From: Phycisphaeraceae bacterium
GTDB lineage: Bacteria > Planctomycetota > Phycisphaerae > Phycisphaerales > UBA1924
Direction: 5' to 3'
Length of the DNA stretch: 64,000 bases
Assembly (NCBI GenBank): GCA_007693965.1
Contig: RECQ01000054.1
Location: 86,994-150,993, forward strand
This document shows, piece after piece, positions 1-8,561 of the stretch. How positions within the stretch are numbered: position 1 is the stretch's first letter; every line of letters starts with the position of its first letter. Under the pieces are notes generated by a model that ran no database searches, had not been told where the DNA came from, and worked only from the letters and a program-made list of their open reading frames with translations. The position numbers were made by a program, and so were the translations under genes.

Positions 1-320
1 ATGCGGAGCCGGTAGGCGATCAGGACCGGGAGGGCGCCGGCGGCGATGAGGACGGCGCCCACGACAGCGCCGGCGAGGAAGGATTCCCATCGGTTGGCGA
101 CGAGGGCAGCGCTCAAGACGGCGGCGAGGGCGGCGGTGAGAGCGATGACGAAGATGGCCGAGCTGATGCGGGTGACCCGCTGGGTGGGCTGGGCGCCTTC
201 GGGCAGGACGGACTCGCTGGGGTCGAGCTGGTCCGGCGGGACGGTGTGATCGCGCTCAGGATCGCCGGGGTGGGCCTTGTGGTCTTCGGATCGGGTGGGG
301 GATTTCGTCTGGTCGGACAC
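1..320 (-). CDS. Partial hypothetical membrane protein (C-terminus off the window)
   Basis: Reading frame on the minus strand from a GTG at 318-320 running off the left edge, 106 codons visible. The start is placed by a GGGAG about 8 nt upstream; the frame stays open throughout. The first 50 residues are hydrophilic and rich in Pro, Asp and Glu; residues about 52-75 and 81-103 are two strongly hydrophobic segments consistent with a membrane hairpin. No family is recognised. It may be a small two-helix membrane protein, possibly downstream-coupled to a gene outside the window. It diverges from speA, with a spacer of 264 bp. Confidence 0.55.
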   Translation of the reverse strand, partial: MSDQTKSPTRSEDHKAHPGDPERDHTVPPDQLDPSESVLPEGAQPTQRVTRISSAIFVIALTAALAAVLSAALVANRWESFLAGAVVGAVLIAAGALPVLIAYRLR

Positions 321-584
321 CTTGGGCGCTCCCTGGAAGAGGAGGAAGCGGGACAGTCGCGAGTCCGGACCAGCAAAACGGCCGCGACCGGGCTCTTGTC
401 CCGCGCTGCGTTGGGTGTATTGTACCCTCCCCACCCCGGTCACACGTTTTCGCGGCGATTCGATGCGCCGCGGCTTCCCGAGTCCAGCACTTTTCAGTCG
501 ACATATCGCTTCCAGTCGCACCACCGCCGGGCTTCGGCGTGGGTGGAGGAAGCTCGCTGCCCGACACGAGATCCAGACGCCGCC
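321..584. promoter_or_regulatory. Divergent spacer between membrane protein and speA
   Basis: No credible gene. The only clear signal is an overlapping pair of -10-like hexamers, TATTGT on the plus strand (418-423) and TACAAT on the minus strand (419-424), suitable for divergent transcription. No good -35 is seen. The speA start has no clear Shine-Dalgarno sequence in front of it. Confidence 0.35.
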
Positions 585-2558
585 ATGACGACGATTCCCA
601 GACAGACAAGATCGAAGAACGCCTTCCTGCACGGCCGCTGGACCGTGGAGGACTCCGCGACGTTGTACGGCCTGGTCGACTGGGGCAAGGGGTATTTCGG
701 CGTGAACGGCGCGGGTCATGTCACGGTGATGCCCGACCGCGACCCCGAGCGGAGCATCGACCTGCACGAGCTGATCGAGGGACTGCACGAGCGCGACCTG
801 CGGACGCCAGTGCTGCTGCGCTTCACCGACATCCTGGCGAACCGACTGGGAGAGATTCACGACGCCTTTAAGAAGGCGATCGCGGATCACGAGTACGGCG
901 GGGCCTATCGGTGTGTATACCCGATCAAGGTGAACCAGCAGAAGCACGTGGTGGAGGAGATCCGCGATTTCGGCGAGCCGCGGGGCTTTGGCTTCGAGGC
1001 GGGCTCGAAGCCCGAACTGCTGGCGGTGCTGGGGGTGACGGCGTCTCGACCGAACATGCCGATCGTGTGCAACGGCTTCAAGGACGATGAATACATCGAG
1101 ACGGTGGTGCTGGCGGCGAAGCTGGGGCGGAACATCATCCCGGTGGTGGAGAAGTTCAGCGAGCTGGAGCTGATCGTGAAGCACGCCGAGCGGTACGGCG
1201 TGCGGCCTCAGATCGGCGTGCGGGTGAAGCTGTCCGCCAAGGGCGCCGGCCGATGGGAGATGAGCGCGGGGGCGCGGTCGAAGTTCGGGCTGTTCATCTC
1301 CGAGACGCTGGATGCGCTGGAATATCTCAAAGCCCGCGGCATGGCGGACTGCCTGAAGATGGTGCATTGCCACATTGGCAGCCAGGTGTGCGACATCCGC
1401 AACCTGAAGAACGCCGTAAGCGAGCTGGCCCATATCTATACAGAGCTGCGCCGGCTGGGCGCCGACATGACGATGATCGACGTCGGCGGCGGGCTGGCGG
1501 TGGATTATGACGGCTCGCAGTCTGCGTTCGAGAGCTCGATGAATTACACGGTGAACGAGTACGCCGCGGACATCGTGCACAGGATCAAGGCGGTGTGCGA
1601 CGACGTCGGGGCGCCTCACCCGGACATCATCACCGAGAGCGGCAGGGCGATGGTGGCGTATTCGAGCGTGCTGGTTTTCGACGTGCTGGGCGTCTCGCGA
1701 TTCGACAGCGCCACCGCGCCGGATGAGCTGAAGACGGCGATGACGGCGGACGAGGAGATTCCGCAGCCGCTGATCGACCTGCATGAGACGCACGGGAACA
1801 TCTCGGATCGCAACTTGCTGGAGGCGTACCACGACGCCATGCAGGCGCGCGATGAGCTGATGAGCCTCTTTACGCTCGGTTATGTCAGCCTGCCCATGCG
1901 GGCGATGGGGGAGCGGCTCTTCTGGTCGATCGGGCGCCAGGTGCTGGAGCGGTCGGAGAAACTGAAGGCCAAGGGCATGCACCAGCCGGAGGAGTTTGAA
2001 GAGCTTCCCGAGATACTGAGCGATATCTACTTCTGCAATTTCTCACTCTTCCAGTCGATGCCGGACTCGTGGGCGATCGACCAGCTCTTTCCCATCGTGC
2101 CGATTCACCGGCTGGAGGAGGAGCCGACCCGCCGGGGCGTGCTGGCGGACATCACCTGCGATTCGGACGGGCGCGTCGACCACTTCGTCGACAAGCGCGA
2201 TGTGAAGAAGACGCTGGAGCTGCACGAGTTCAAGGCCGGCGAGCCCTATTACCTTGCGGTGTTTCTCGTCGGCGCGTACCAGGAGATCCTCGGCGATCTG
2301 CACAACCTGCTCGGCGACACCCACGCGGTGCACGTCTGGCTCGATGACGACGGCGAGGTTGTGATCGGCGAGGTGATCCGCGGCGACACGGTGGCGGATG
2401 TGCTGAAGTATGTGCAGATCGACCACCAGGAGCTCCGCCGGGCGATGCGGAAGGAAATCGAACTCGCGGTGCGGTCCCGGCGGCTGTCACTGCCGGAGAG
2501 CCAGTCGTTGATGCGGTTCTATAATGAAGGGTTGGACGGGTACACGTATTTGGAATGA
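585..2558 (+). CDS. speA: Biosynthetic arginine decarboxylase (SpeA)
   Basis: PLP-dependent fold-III decarboxylase that converts L-arginine to agmatine and CO2, the first step of the agmatine polyamine route; cytoplasmic. 657 residues from ATG 585, the usual length for SpeA; the frame is open further upstream but the family homology (YGLVDWGKGYFGVN) begins about 20 residues after this Met. The PLP lysine lies in CVYPIKVNQQ (K115). HCHIGSQ and DVGGGLAVDYDG form the barrel active-site loops, and the catalytic cysteine is in TCDSDG (C525) of the C-terminal beta domain. A DHS-like homospermidine synthase candidate follows on the same strand, and agmatinase is encoded elsewhere in the window (48214), supporting a polyamine role. 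Confidence 0.97.
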   Translation: MTTIPRQTRSKNAFLHGRWTVEDSATLYGLVDWGKGYFGVNGAGHVTVMPDRDPERSIDLHELIEGLHERDLRTPVLLRFTDILANRLGEIHDAFKKAIADHEYGGAYRCVYPIKVNQQKHVVEEIRDFGEPRGFGFEAGSKPELLAVLGVTASRPNMPIVCNGFKDDEYIETVVLAAKLGRNIIPVVEKFSELELIVKHAERYGVRPQIGVRVKLSAKGAGRWEMSAGARSKFGLFISETLDALEYLKARGMADCLKMVHCHIGSQVCDIRNLKNAVSELAHIYTELRRLGADMTMIDVGGGLAVDYDGSQSAFESSMNYTVNEYAADIVHRIKAVCDDVGAPHPDIITESGRAMVAYSSVLVFDVLGVSRFDSATAPDELKTAMTADEEIPQPLIDLHETHGNISDRNLLEAYHDAMQARDELMSLFTLGYVSLPMRAMGERLFWSIGRQVLERSEKLKAKGMHQPEEFEELPEILSDIYFCNFSLFQSMPDSWAIDQLFPIVPIHRLEEEPTRRGVLADITCDSDGRVDHFVDKRDVKKTLELHEFKAGEPYYLAVFLVGAYQEILGDLHNLLGDTHAVHVWLDDDGEVVIGEVIRGDTVADVLKYVQIDHQELRRAMRKEIELAVRSRRLSLPESQSLMRFYNEGLDGYTYLE

Positions 2559-2628
2559 GCATTCCACGGGTTGCGTCCGCCTGCGGCGGACTCCACCCGT
2601 GGCTACATTCCGAGGCCCCTTCGGGGCC
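2552..2628. repeat. Bipartite hairpin element between speA and speY-like gene
   Basis: Directly visible palindromes: CCACGGGT (2564-2571) pairs with ACCCGTGG (2595-2602), and inside it GTCCGCC (2575-2581) pairs with GGCGGAC (2585-2591). A second hairpin follows, GGCCCC (2614-2619) with GGGGCC (2623-2628) around a TTC loop. The speA stop codon sits in GGAATG-AG-CATTCC (2552-2565). There is no T-run, so a simple Rho-independent terminator is unlikely; it looks like a REP-type element that may stabilise or attenuate the speA transcript. Confidence 0.7.
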
Positions 2629-2680
2629 GATTCGACAGGTTGAGCACTCCGGCGAAGCGCCAGTGATGGAGAGATTTCCG

Positions 2681-3745
2681 ATGACGACGAGCAAACCCAC
2701 CAAGGCCGAACTTCTCTCCAACCCCGTCGAACACATCGACATCGCCGCGTTCGATGCGCGCCCGGTCATCGACGCCTATTCCAAGACGGCCTTCCAGGCC
2801 CGCAACCTCGCCTCGGCGTCGGACATCATGAACCGGATGCTCGCCGACACCGACTGCGCCGTCATCCTCACGCTGGCGGGATCGATGATCTCGGCGGGGC
2901 TGAAGAAGGCGATCGTCACGATGATCGAGCGCAACATGATCGATGCAATCGTGGCCACCGGCGCCAACATCGTGGATCAGGACTTCTTCGAGGGCCTCGG
3001 CTTCCGCCACTACATGGCGCCGGGCAGCCCCGAGGCGCCCGTCGTGGACGATCCCACGCTGCGCGACCTGGGCATCGACCGCATCTACGACACCTATATC
3101 GACGAGGACCAGCTCCGCATCTGCGACGACACGATCGGGCGCATCGCCGACGCCCTGGAGCCGCGGCCGTACTCCTCGCGCGAGTTCATCGACGAGATGG
3201 GCGCCTACCTCGCCGAGCGCCACGCGGACATCGAGGGCATCGTGCTGTCGTGCCATCGCAAGCGCGTGCCCATCTTTGTGCCTGCGTTCAGTGACTGCTC
3301 GGCGGGCTTCGGGCTGGTGATGCACCAGCACAAGAAGACGGACCGGATGCTGTCGATCGACTCCGCCGCGGATTTCCGGGAGCTGACGCAGATCAAGCTG
3401 GAGAACCCGCAGACGGGCCTGCTGATGCTCGGCGGCGGCGTTCCCAAGAACTTCGCGCAGGACATCGTGGTGTGCGCCGAACTGCTGGGCCACGATGCGC
3501 CGATGCATCGCTACGCCATCCAGCTCACCGTCGCCGACTCGCGCGACGGCGCCCTCTCCGGCTCGACGCTGCGCGAGGCGTGCAGTTGGGGCAAGGTGGA
3601 TGTTGTGGACGAGCAGATGGTCTTCGGCGAGGCGACGACGACGTTCCCGCTGCTGGCCAGCGACGCGTACCACCGCGGCTCGTGGAAGAAGCGTCCGGAG
3701 CGGAAGCTTGCGGACCTGTTCGCCAAGGCGCCGACGCCGGCTTGA
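2681..3745 (+). CDS. speY: Deoxyhypusine synthase family protein, probable homospermidine synthase
   Basis: 354 residues from ATG 2681, with GGAGAG 7-8 nt upstream; an open frame continues upstream but through the hairpin element. The protein matches the deoxyhypusine synthase family along its length: LTLAGSMISAGLKKAI, GANIVDQDFFEGLG, the NAD-site stretch LMLGGGVPKNF and the catalytic-lysine segment REACSWGKVDVVDEQ, with the lysine that forms the enzyme-imine intermediate at K305. Bacteria lack eIF5A, and bacterial DHS homologues characterised in cyanobacteria and others make sym-homospermidine from putrescine using NAD. Position directly behind speA fits that role. Which amine acceptor is used cannot be read from sequence, so function is inferred. 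Confidence 0.88.
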   Translation: MTTSKPTKAELLSNPVEHIDIAAFDARPVIDAYSKTAFQARNLASASDIMNRMLADTDCAVILTLAGSMISAGLKKAIVTMIERNMIDAIVATGANIVDQDFFEGLGFRHYMAPGSPEAPVVDDPTLRDLGIDRIYDTYIDEDQLRICDDTIGRIADALEPRPYSSREFIDEMGAYLAERHADIEGIVLSCHRKRVPIFVPAFSDCSAGFGLVMHQHKKTDRMLSIDSAADFRELTQIKLENPQTGLLMLGGGVPKNFAQDIVVCAELLGHDAPMHRYAIQLTVADSRDGALSGSTLREACSWGKVDVVDEQMVFGEATTTFPLLASDAYHRGSWKKRPERKLADLFAKAPTPA

Positions 3746-3813
3746 GAATTGGCAAAGCAGCAAAGCGGGAAAGCAGTAAAGGTGCGTGTGTCGGGGCGTC
3801 CTGCGCTGGTGTT

Positions 3814-4920
3814 CTATTGCTGTTGCGTTGAGGCCTGCTCAGTTTCTGAGCGCTGCGGGAACAGGTGTTCGTTGATGAATCGGTCCGCGTCCCAGACGTA
3901 GCGGCGGAGGGCTGTTTCGCGGGCGCTGGCGCCCATGCGGCGCCGCTTGTCCGGATTGCGGGCGAGGTCCGTCATTGCCTCGGCGAGCGACGCCGCGTCG
4001 GGGCAGATCACGCCGCCGCCTTCATCGACTTTCTCCGACAGGACGGCGATGTCGGAGACGAGGATGGGCAGGGCGGTGAGCATGGCCTGCACGGAGACTT
4101 GTGAAAAACTCTCCCACGTCGAGGGAATGAGCATGATGTCCAGGCCGCGCAGCGTCTCCGGGATTTCGGCGCCGGGAACCCAGCGGCGCATGTGCACATC
4201 GGGGGCGGGGGGCGCCGGCGGCTCGTCGTAGCCGATGATGTGAAGCTCGGAGCCGGCGCGCACATCGTCCGGGAGCATGTCGAACGCGGCCAGCGCGGTT
4301 TCGACGCCCTTCGATGGCGAAGGGAGCTTGCCCATCAGGCCGAAACGAATGGGCTCGCCTTCCGGCCTGGGCTCAGCGCGGGGTGTGAAACGTTCGGCGT
4401 CGGGCAGGCCGTACATGATGCTCAGGCGTCCTCGGGACCAGGGTCGGAATCGGTCTGCGACGAGGCGGCTGTTGGCGAGGATGTCGAAGCGGCGTCTGCG
4501 GACCACCCGCGCCAGCAGCCGGCGCTTGAGTTCGCCGTGGGAGAGCATCAGCGTCCGCGGCGCCACGGGTCCGATGTGTAGCAGCTCGATCGCGGGCACG
4601 ATGCCGTTGTCCGGATCGCCGAGCAGCAGAACGTCGTATCGCGAGCGCATCACTGTGAAGGCGCCGGCGAGTGCGGTGAGCGAGCGGCGGCGCATGTAGG
4701 GGATCTCGATGATGCGAGGCATGTCGTCGCCGAGGCGCTCTTCGAGAATCGGGCGCCAGGAGCGCTCGAGGGGGACGGTGAGTTCGACGCCGCGGGAGAC
4801 GAGGGCGCGGATGGCGAGCAGGCGATGCAGCTCGACGCCATGCACGGGCCGGCCGCGTCGGGGGCGCATGAAGCCTCGCTCGAGCAGGAGGACGCGTCTT
4901 TGATCGTGCGGCGTGGTCAT
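3814..4920 (-). CDS. GT4-like glycosyltransferase (second of a tandem pair)
   Basis: 368 residues from ATG 4918-4920, which overlaps the stop of the upstream glycosyltransferase by four bases (ATGA), indicating translational coupling. GT-B fold retaining-type layout: N-terminal ERGFMRPRRGRPVHGVELHRL, a hinge, then FGLMGKLPSPSKGVETALAAFDML and the C-terminal donor-site region SFSQVSVQAMLTALPILVSD. The E-x7-E motif of GT4 enzymes reads E270-x7-Q278, so the second acidic residue is Gln. The substrate is unknown; surface polysaccharide or glycolipid synthesis is the usual role. A longer upstream frame exists but lies inside the neighbouring gene. Confidence 0.85.
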   Translation of the reverse strand: MTTPHDQRRVLLLERGFMRPRRGRPVHGVELHRLLAIRALVSRGVELTVPLERSWRPILEERLGDDMPRIIEIPYMRRRSLTALAGAFTVMRSRYDVLLLGDPDNGIVPAIELLHIGPVAPRTLMLSHGELKRRLLARVVRRRRFDILANSRLVADRFRPWSRGRLSIMYGLPDAERFTPRAEPRPEGEPIRFGLMGKLPSPSKGVETALAAFDMLPDDVRAGSELHIIGYDEPPAPPAPDVHMRRWVPGAEIPETLRGLDIMLIPSTWESFSQVSVQAMLTALPILVSDIAVLSEKVDEGGGVICPDAASLAEAMTDLARNPDKRRRMGASARETALRRYVWDADRFINEHLFPQRSETEQASTQQQ

Positions 4921-6020
4921 GCTCGGGGGTGAGGGTCGGGGACGGGGGCCGGCTCGGCGGGAAACAGGAATCGTTCGACAAACCGCTGCGTGCTCCAGAT
5001 GTAGCGATCCCGGGCCGTGCGCCGGGCCTGGTCGCCGAGGCGTCGGCGCAGGTCGACGTCGACGGCGAGGGTGCGCATGTGCTCGCCAAGCTCCGCCGTG
5101 CTCCTGAAGATCAGTCCGCCCCCCGCGTCGAGCTTCTCCGTCAGCACGAGCAGATCGCTCGAAATAATTGGCAGCCCCGTCAGCATCCCCTGCACGATCG
5201 CCTGCGAAAACGTCTCGAACTCTCCCCGCGACGGCACGATCAGCACGTCCATCGACCGCAGCAGCTCGGGGATGCGCGACGGCGATGTCCACGAGTGCGC
5301 GATGATCCGCTCATCCCCCGTCTCCGGAGGATGCTCATACGCGATCAGTTGCAGCCGGCAGCGCGAGCGGACCTCCTCCGGCATCGCCCGGAACGCCTCG
5401 ATCGCCAGGTCCGCGCCCTTCCACTCCGGATCCAGCTTCCCCAGCACGCAGAACTCGACCGGCGCATCCGCCGGCTTCGGCGCCGCGGGAGGATGAAAGT
5501 CATCCGCGTTGGCGATCCCGTAGTATGTGTCCACGATCCCGTTCACGCGCCCCTCGAAGCCCGCCGCGATCTCGCGGTTCACCGTGACCACGTTCATCGG
5601 CATGCCACGCATCGTGCGGAGAAAGCCCTCCCGCGCCGTCCGGTTCGCGATCACCACCGCCCGCGGCGCCGCGCCGCGTCTGTGCAGCCGGCGCACCGCG
5701 GGCGCGATCCCGCGCCCCACGTTCCCCAGGATCATCGCATCGAAACGCGCTCGCCGCAGCCGGTGCGCCGCAAGGCGCCCCCCGAAGTACGAGCCGAGGT
5801 TCGGCAGGTCCATCAGCTCTGGCATCGCGGCGGGGATCGCCTCCTCGAAGCGGGCCCTCCACGTGCGCTCCGCCGGAACCACCACCCGGTGCCCCAGCCG
5901 CACCAGGTCGCCGATCAGTATGAAGTTGTGGAGCTGCACCCCGCGGAACGGTCGCTCACGATGCTCCATGAGCGTCTTTTCGAGGAAGAGGATCTGCTTT
6001 GGCTCGGCGTGGGCGGGCAT
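4917..6020 (-). CDS. GT4-like glycosyltransferase (first of a tandem pair)
   Basis: 367 residues from ATG 6018-6020 with AGGAG 5 nt upstream. It is a clear paralogue of the following gene, with nearly equal length and the same landmarks: N-terminal EKTLMEHRERPFRGVQLHNF, FCVLGKLDPEWKGADLAIEAF and the donor-site segment ETFSQAIVQGMLTGLPIISSD followed by EKLDAGGGLIF. The E-x7-E motif is again E-x7-Q (E269, Q277). The two genes overlap by four bases and must form one transcript. Cytoplasmic, nucleotide-sugar dependent by family; acceptor unknown. The divergent neighbour is the unknown gene at 6181. Confidence 0.87.
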   Translation of the reverse strand: MPAHAEPKQILFLEKTLMEHRERPFRGVQLHNFILIGDLVRLGHRVVVPAERTWRARFEEAIPAAMPELMDLPNLGSYFGGRLAAHRLRRARFDAMILGNVGRGIAPAVRRLHRRGAAPRAVVIANRTAREGFLRTMRGMPMNVVTVNREIAAGFEGRVNGIVDTYYGIANADDFHPPAAPKPADAPVEFCVLGKLDPEWKGADLAIEAFRAMPEEVRSRCRLQLIAYEHPPETGDERIIAHSWTSPSRIPELLRSMDVLIVPSRGEFETFSQAIVQGMLTGLPIISSDLLVLTEKLDAGGGLIFRSTAELGEHMRTLAVDVDLRRRLGDQARRTARDRYIWSTQRFVERFLFPAEPAPVPDPHPRA

Positions 6021-6180
6021 GGTTGCTCCTGCGGGGTCCGGGCGGCGGAGAAGGGCGCGTGCAGGGGCCCGGGAGCGTACCCTGTACGCGAGGGCGCCGC
6101 CACGCCGCACGCCCGCCGGTGCGTTGAGACGCCGCGCCCGCTACCATCCTCGCCCCGACTCCAGGGACAGGAGCCAATGT

Positions 6181-7083
6181 ATGAACAGCGTTCGCACGCT
6201 GATGAACGGAATCGTCGACTACGCAGGATTCTTCCCGCCCGCCAAGCTGGGTATGGGGCCGGTGGTGCGCAACTACGGGTCGTACATCGAGTCGGAGCAC
6301 TCGTGGATGCTGGGCCGGCTCATCGTGCCTGTGTCGGGGCTGGGCGACTTCGAGGCGCACGCCAGCTCGATGCTGTCGAAGAACGAGGAAGGGATGCCCT
6401 GGCTGATCAGCGTGGTCACAGGTAAGGATCTCGGCGCCGACATCGAGCGGATCGCCGCGTTCAACGACACGCACCAGAATCCGGAGCGTGGCCTGGCCAC
6501 CATCGACGCCATCGAGCTGAAGACGAAGGACTCGAAGGCGATCGATGCGGCCCTGGACCTGATCCCTGAATGGCTGACGCCCTTCTTCGAGATCCCGATC
6601 ACCGGGGATGTGCGCGGGCTGGTGGCGGCGATCGCGGGCACGGAGGGCGCTGCCAAGGTTCGTCTCGGCGGGGTCGAGGTAGGGGCCTTCCCAGTTGCTG
6701 AAGATGTGGCGAAGTTCATCAGCGCCTGCGCCAAGGCGGGAACGCCCTTCAAGGCGACGGCGGGGCTGCATCATCCGCTCAGAGGCTCACACCAGATGAC
6801 ATACGAGCCGGACAGTCCATCGTGCACGATGCACGGGTTCCTGAATGTCTTCCTCGCCGCGGCGATGGCGCACGGCGCCAAGGCGAGCGAGGAGGAGGTG
6901 CTCAAGGCGTTGCACGAGACCTCGCTCGAAAACTTCGAGTTTCATGATGATGTGATCGTGTGGGGCAAGCGGCGGCTGCCTGTGGAGAAGATCGCCCAGG
7001 CGCGCGAGCGGTTCGCGCTGTCGTTCGGGTCGTGCTCCTTCGAAGAGCCGATCCAGGACCTGAAGACGTTGCAGTTACTTTGA
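6181..7083 (+). CDS. Conserved protein of unknown function linked to fumarylacetoacetase
   Basis: 300 residues from ATG 6181; AGGAG lies about 8 nt upstream, and a competing ATG at 6177 is out of frame. A -10-like TACCAT is at 6142-6147. The protein is soluble and has no signal peptide. The middle shows an alternating strand/helix pattern (FFEIPITGDVRGLVAAIAG, AAKVRLGGVEVGAFPVAEDV, GTPFKATAGLHHPLRGSHQ) suggestive of a TIM-barrel-like fold; the C-terminus ends in a Gly/Phe-rich FGSCSFEEP segment. The gap to fahA is only 21 bp, so the two are probably cotranscribed. I recognise the gene as a conserved companion of fahA but not a characterised enzyme; a role in aromatic amino acid breakdown is inference. 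Confidence 0.82.
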   Translation: MNSVRTLMNGIVDYAGFFPPAKLGMGPVVRNYGSYIESEHSWMLGRLIVPVSGLGDFEAHASSMLSKNEEGMPWLISVVTGKDLGADIERIAAFNDTHQNPERGLATIDAIELKTKDSKAIDAALDLIPEWLTPFFEIPITGDVRGLVAAIAGTEGAAKVRLGGVEVGAFPVAEDVAKFISACAKAGTPFKATAGLHHPLRGSHQMTYEPDSPSCTMHGFLNVFLAAAMAHGAKASEEEVLKALHETSLENFEFHDDVIVWGKRRLPVEKIAQARERFALSFGSCSFEEPIQDLKTLQLL

Positions 7084-7104
7084 GATCAGACTGACAGGGG
7101 ATCC

Positions 7105-8427
7105 ATGTCGAAGAACGGCTATCCGACCAACGACCCCGAGCTGCGGAGCTGGATCGAGTCCGCCAACAACCCGGCCGGCGACTTCCCGATTCAGAACCTG
7201 CCGATGGGTGTTTTTTCAAAAACGGGCTCGGAGGATCCGCCCCGAGTGTGCGTCGCCATCGGCGATCAGGCGCTGGACCTGTCCGAGTGCTGGAGCGCCG
7301 GGCTGTTCGCAGGCACGCCGGTGGAGTCGGAGAACGTCTTCGAGACGTCGGCGCTGAACGAATTTCTGGCGATGGGCCATTCGGCGTGGTCTTCGGTGCG
7401 CCAGCGCGTCAGCACGCTGCTGCGCCACGACACGCCAACGCTGCGCGACGATGCCGAGCTGCGGGCCACCGCGCTGAACCCCATCGCGGACATCACGCTC
7501 CACATGCCCGTCCGCATCGGCGATTACACCGACTTCTACGCTTCGATCCACCACGCGACGAATGTGGGGTCGATGTTCCGGCCCGACAATCCGCTGCTGC
7601 CGAACTACAAGCGGCTGCCGGTGGGGTACCACGGCCGGGCGAGTTCGGTGATCGTGAGCGGCGAGCCGGTGCGCCGGCCGCACGGGCAGTTGCGTCCGGA
7701 CGAGAGCGCCGAGCCGGTCTTCGGGCCCAGCCGCCTGCTCGACTATGAGTTCGAGATGGGTTTCTTCACGGGGCCGGGGAACGAGATCGGTGAGCGCATC
7801 TCGATGGACGAGGCGATGTCGCGGATCTTCGGGATGGTGATCGTCAACGACTGGTCGGCGCGGGATGTGCAGAAGTGGGAGTACCAGCCGCTGGGGCCCT
7901 TCAACGCGAAGAACTTCGCGACGTCGATCAGTCCGTGGGTGGTATCGCTGGATGCGCTCTCGCCCTTCATGGAGGCGCCGAAGCCGCGCGGTCCTGAAGA
8001 CCCGCCGGTGCTGGACTACCTGAAGCCGGTGGGCGAGAGCGCGATCGCGATCCGGCTGGAGACGCTGATTCAGTCGAAGCAGATGCGCGAACGCGGCATG
8101 GACCCGATGATCCTGAGCCGGGGCGATTTCCGCGACATGTACTGGACGATCGACCAGATGCTGACGCATCACACATCGACGGGCTGCAACATGAGGCCGG
8201 GCGACATGCTGGCGAGCGGGACAGTCTCCGGCGCCGCCGAGGATTCGCGCGGCTGCATGCTCGAGCTGACCTGGCGCGGCTCACGTCCGATACGACTGCC
8301 GACCGGCGAGGAGCGCAAGTTCCTTGAAGACGGCGACGTTGTTGTCATGCGGGCGTACTGTGAGCGCGATGGCGCTGCGCGAATCGGCTTCGGCGAATGC
8401 CGGGGTGAGATTGTTCCGGCGAAGTGA
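7105..8427 (+). CDS. fahA: Fumarylacetoacetase
   Basis: 440 residues, full length. Hydrolyses 4-fumarylacetoacetate to fumarate and acetoacetate, the last step of tyrosine/homogentisate degradation; cytoplasmic, divalent-metal dependent. The family landmarks are present: the N-terminal SH3-like domain (FPIQNLPMGVFS), DYTDFYASIHHATNVG with metal ligand D143 and the general-base histidine in the HH pair, RLPVGYHGRASSV, YEFEMGFF and VNDWSARDVQKWEYQPLGPF of the FAH catalytic domain. The start ATG has GGGG about 6-9 nt upstream. No homogentisate dioxygenase or HPPD is in the window, so the rest of the pathway must lie elsewhere. The upstream unknown gene is probably in the same operon. Confidence 0.97.
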   Translation: MSKNGYPTNDPELRSWIESANNPAGDFPIQNLPMGVFSKTGSEDPPRVCVAIGDQALDLSECWSAGLFAGTPVESENVFETSALNEFLAMGHSAWSSVRQRVSTLLRHDTPTLRDDAELRATALNPIADITLHMPVRIGDYTDFYASIHHATNVGSMFRPDNPLLPNYKRLPVGYHGRASSVIVSGEPVRRPHGQLRPDESAEPVFGPSRLLDYEFEMGFFTGPGNEIGERISMDEAMSRIFGMVIVNDWSARDVQKWEYQPLGPFNAKNFATSISPWVVSLDALSPFMEAPKPRGPEDPPVLDYLKPVGESAIAIRLETLIQSKQMRERGMDPMILSRGDFRDMYWTIDQMLTHHTSTGCNMRPGDMLASGTVSGAAEDSRGCMLELTWRGSRPIRLPTGEERKFLEDGDVVVMRAYCERDGAARIGFGECRGEIVPAK

Positions 8428-8459
8428 TGTCCATCTTTTTGTTATTCGCTTCGCTGGTA

Positions 8460-8488
8460 TTGTAAACGCGCAGCTCTTTCGATATACA
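8460..8488 (+). promoter_or_regulatory. Putative promoter of the PEP-CTERM-like gene
   Basis: TTGTAA (8460-8465) and TATACA (8483-8488) separated by 17 bp, in a locally AT-rich patch, about 74 nt before the start at 8562. Sequence match only. Confidence 0.5.
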
Positions 8489-8561
8489 TTCTGGTGGAGA
8501 GAGCTGTTTCGGGAGGCGCGGTCGCCGATCCTGCATGCTCCCACACCAGGAGCCACCAGAA

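Noticed and set aside
246..584. Extended N-terminus of SpeA from position 246
   Set aside because: The added 113 residues are Arg/Ser-rich and not SpeA-like; length and homology support ATG 585.
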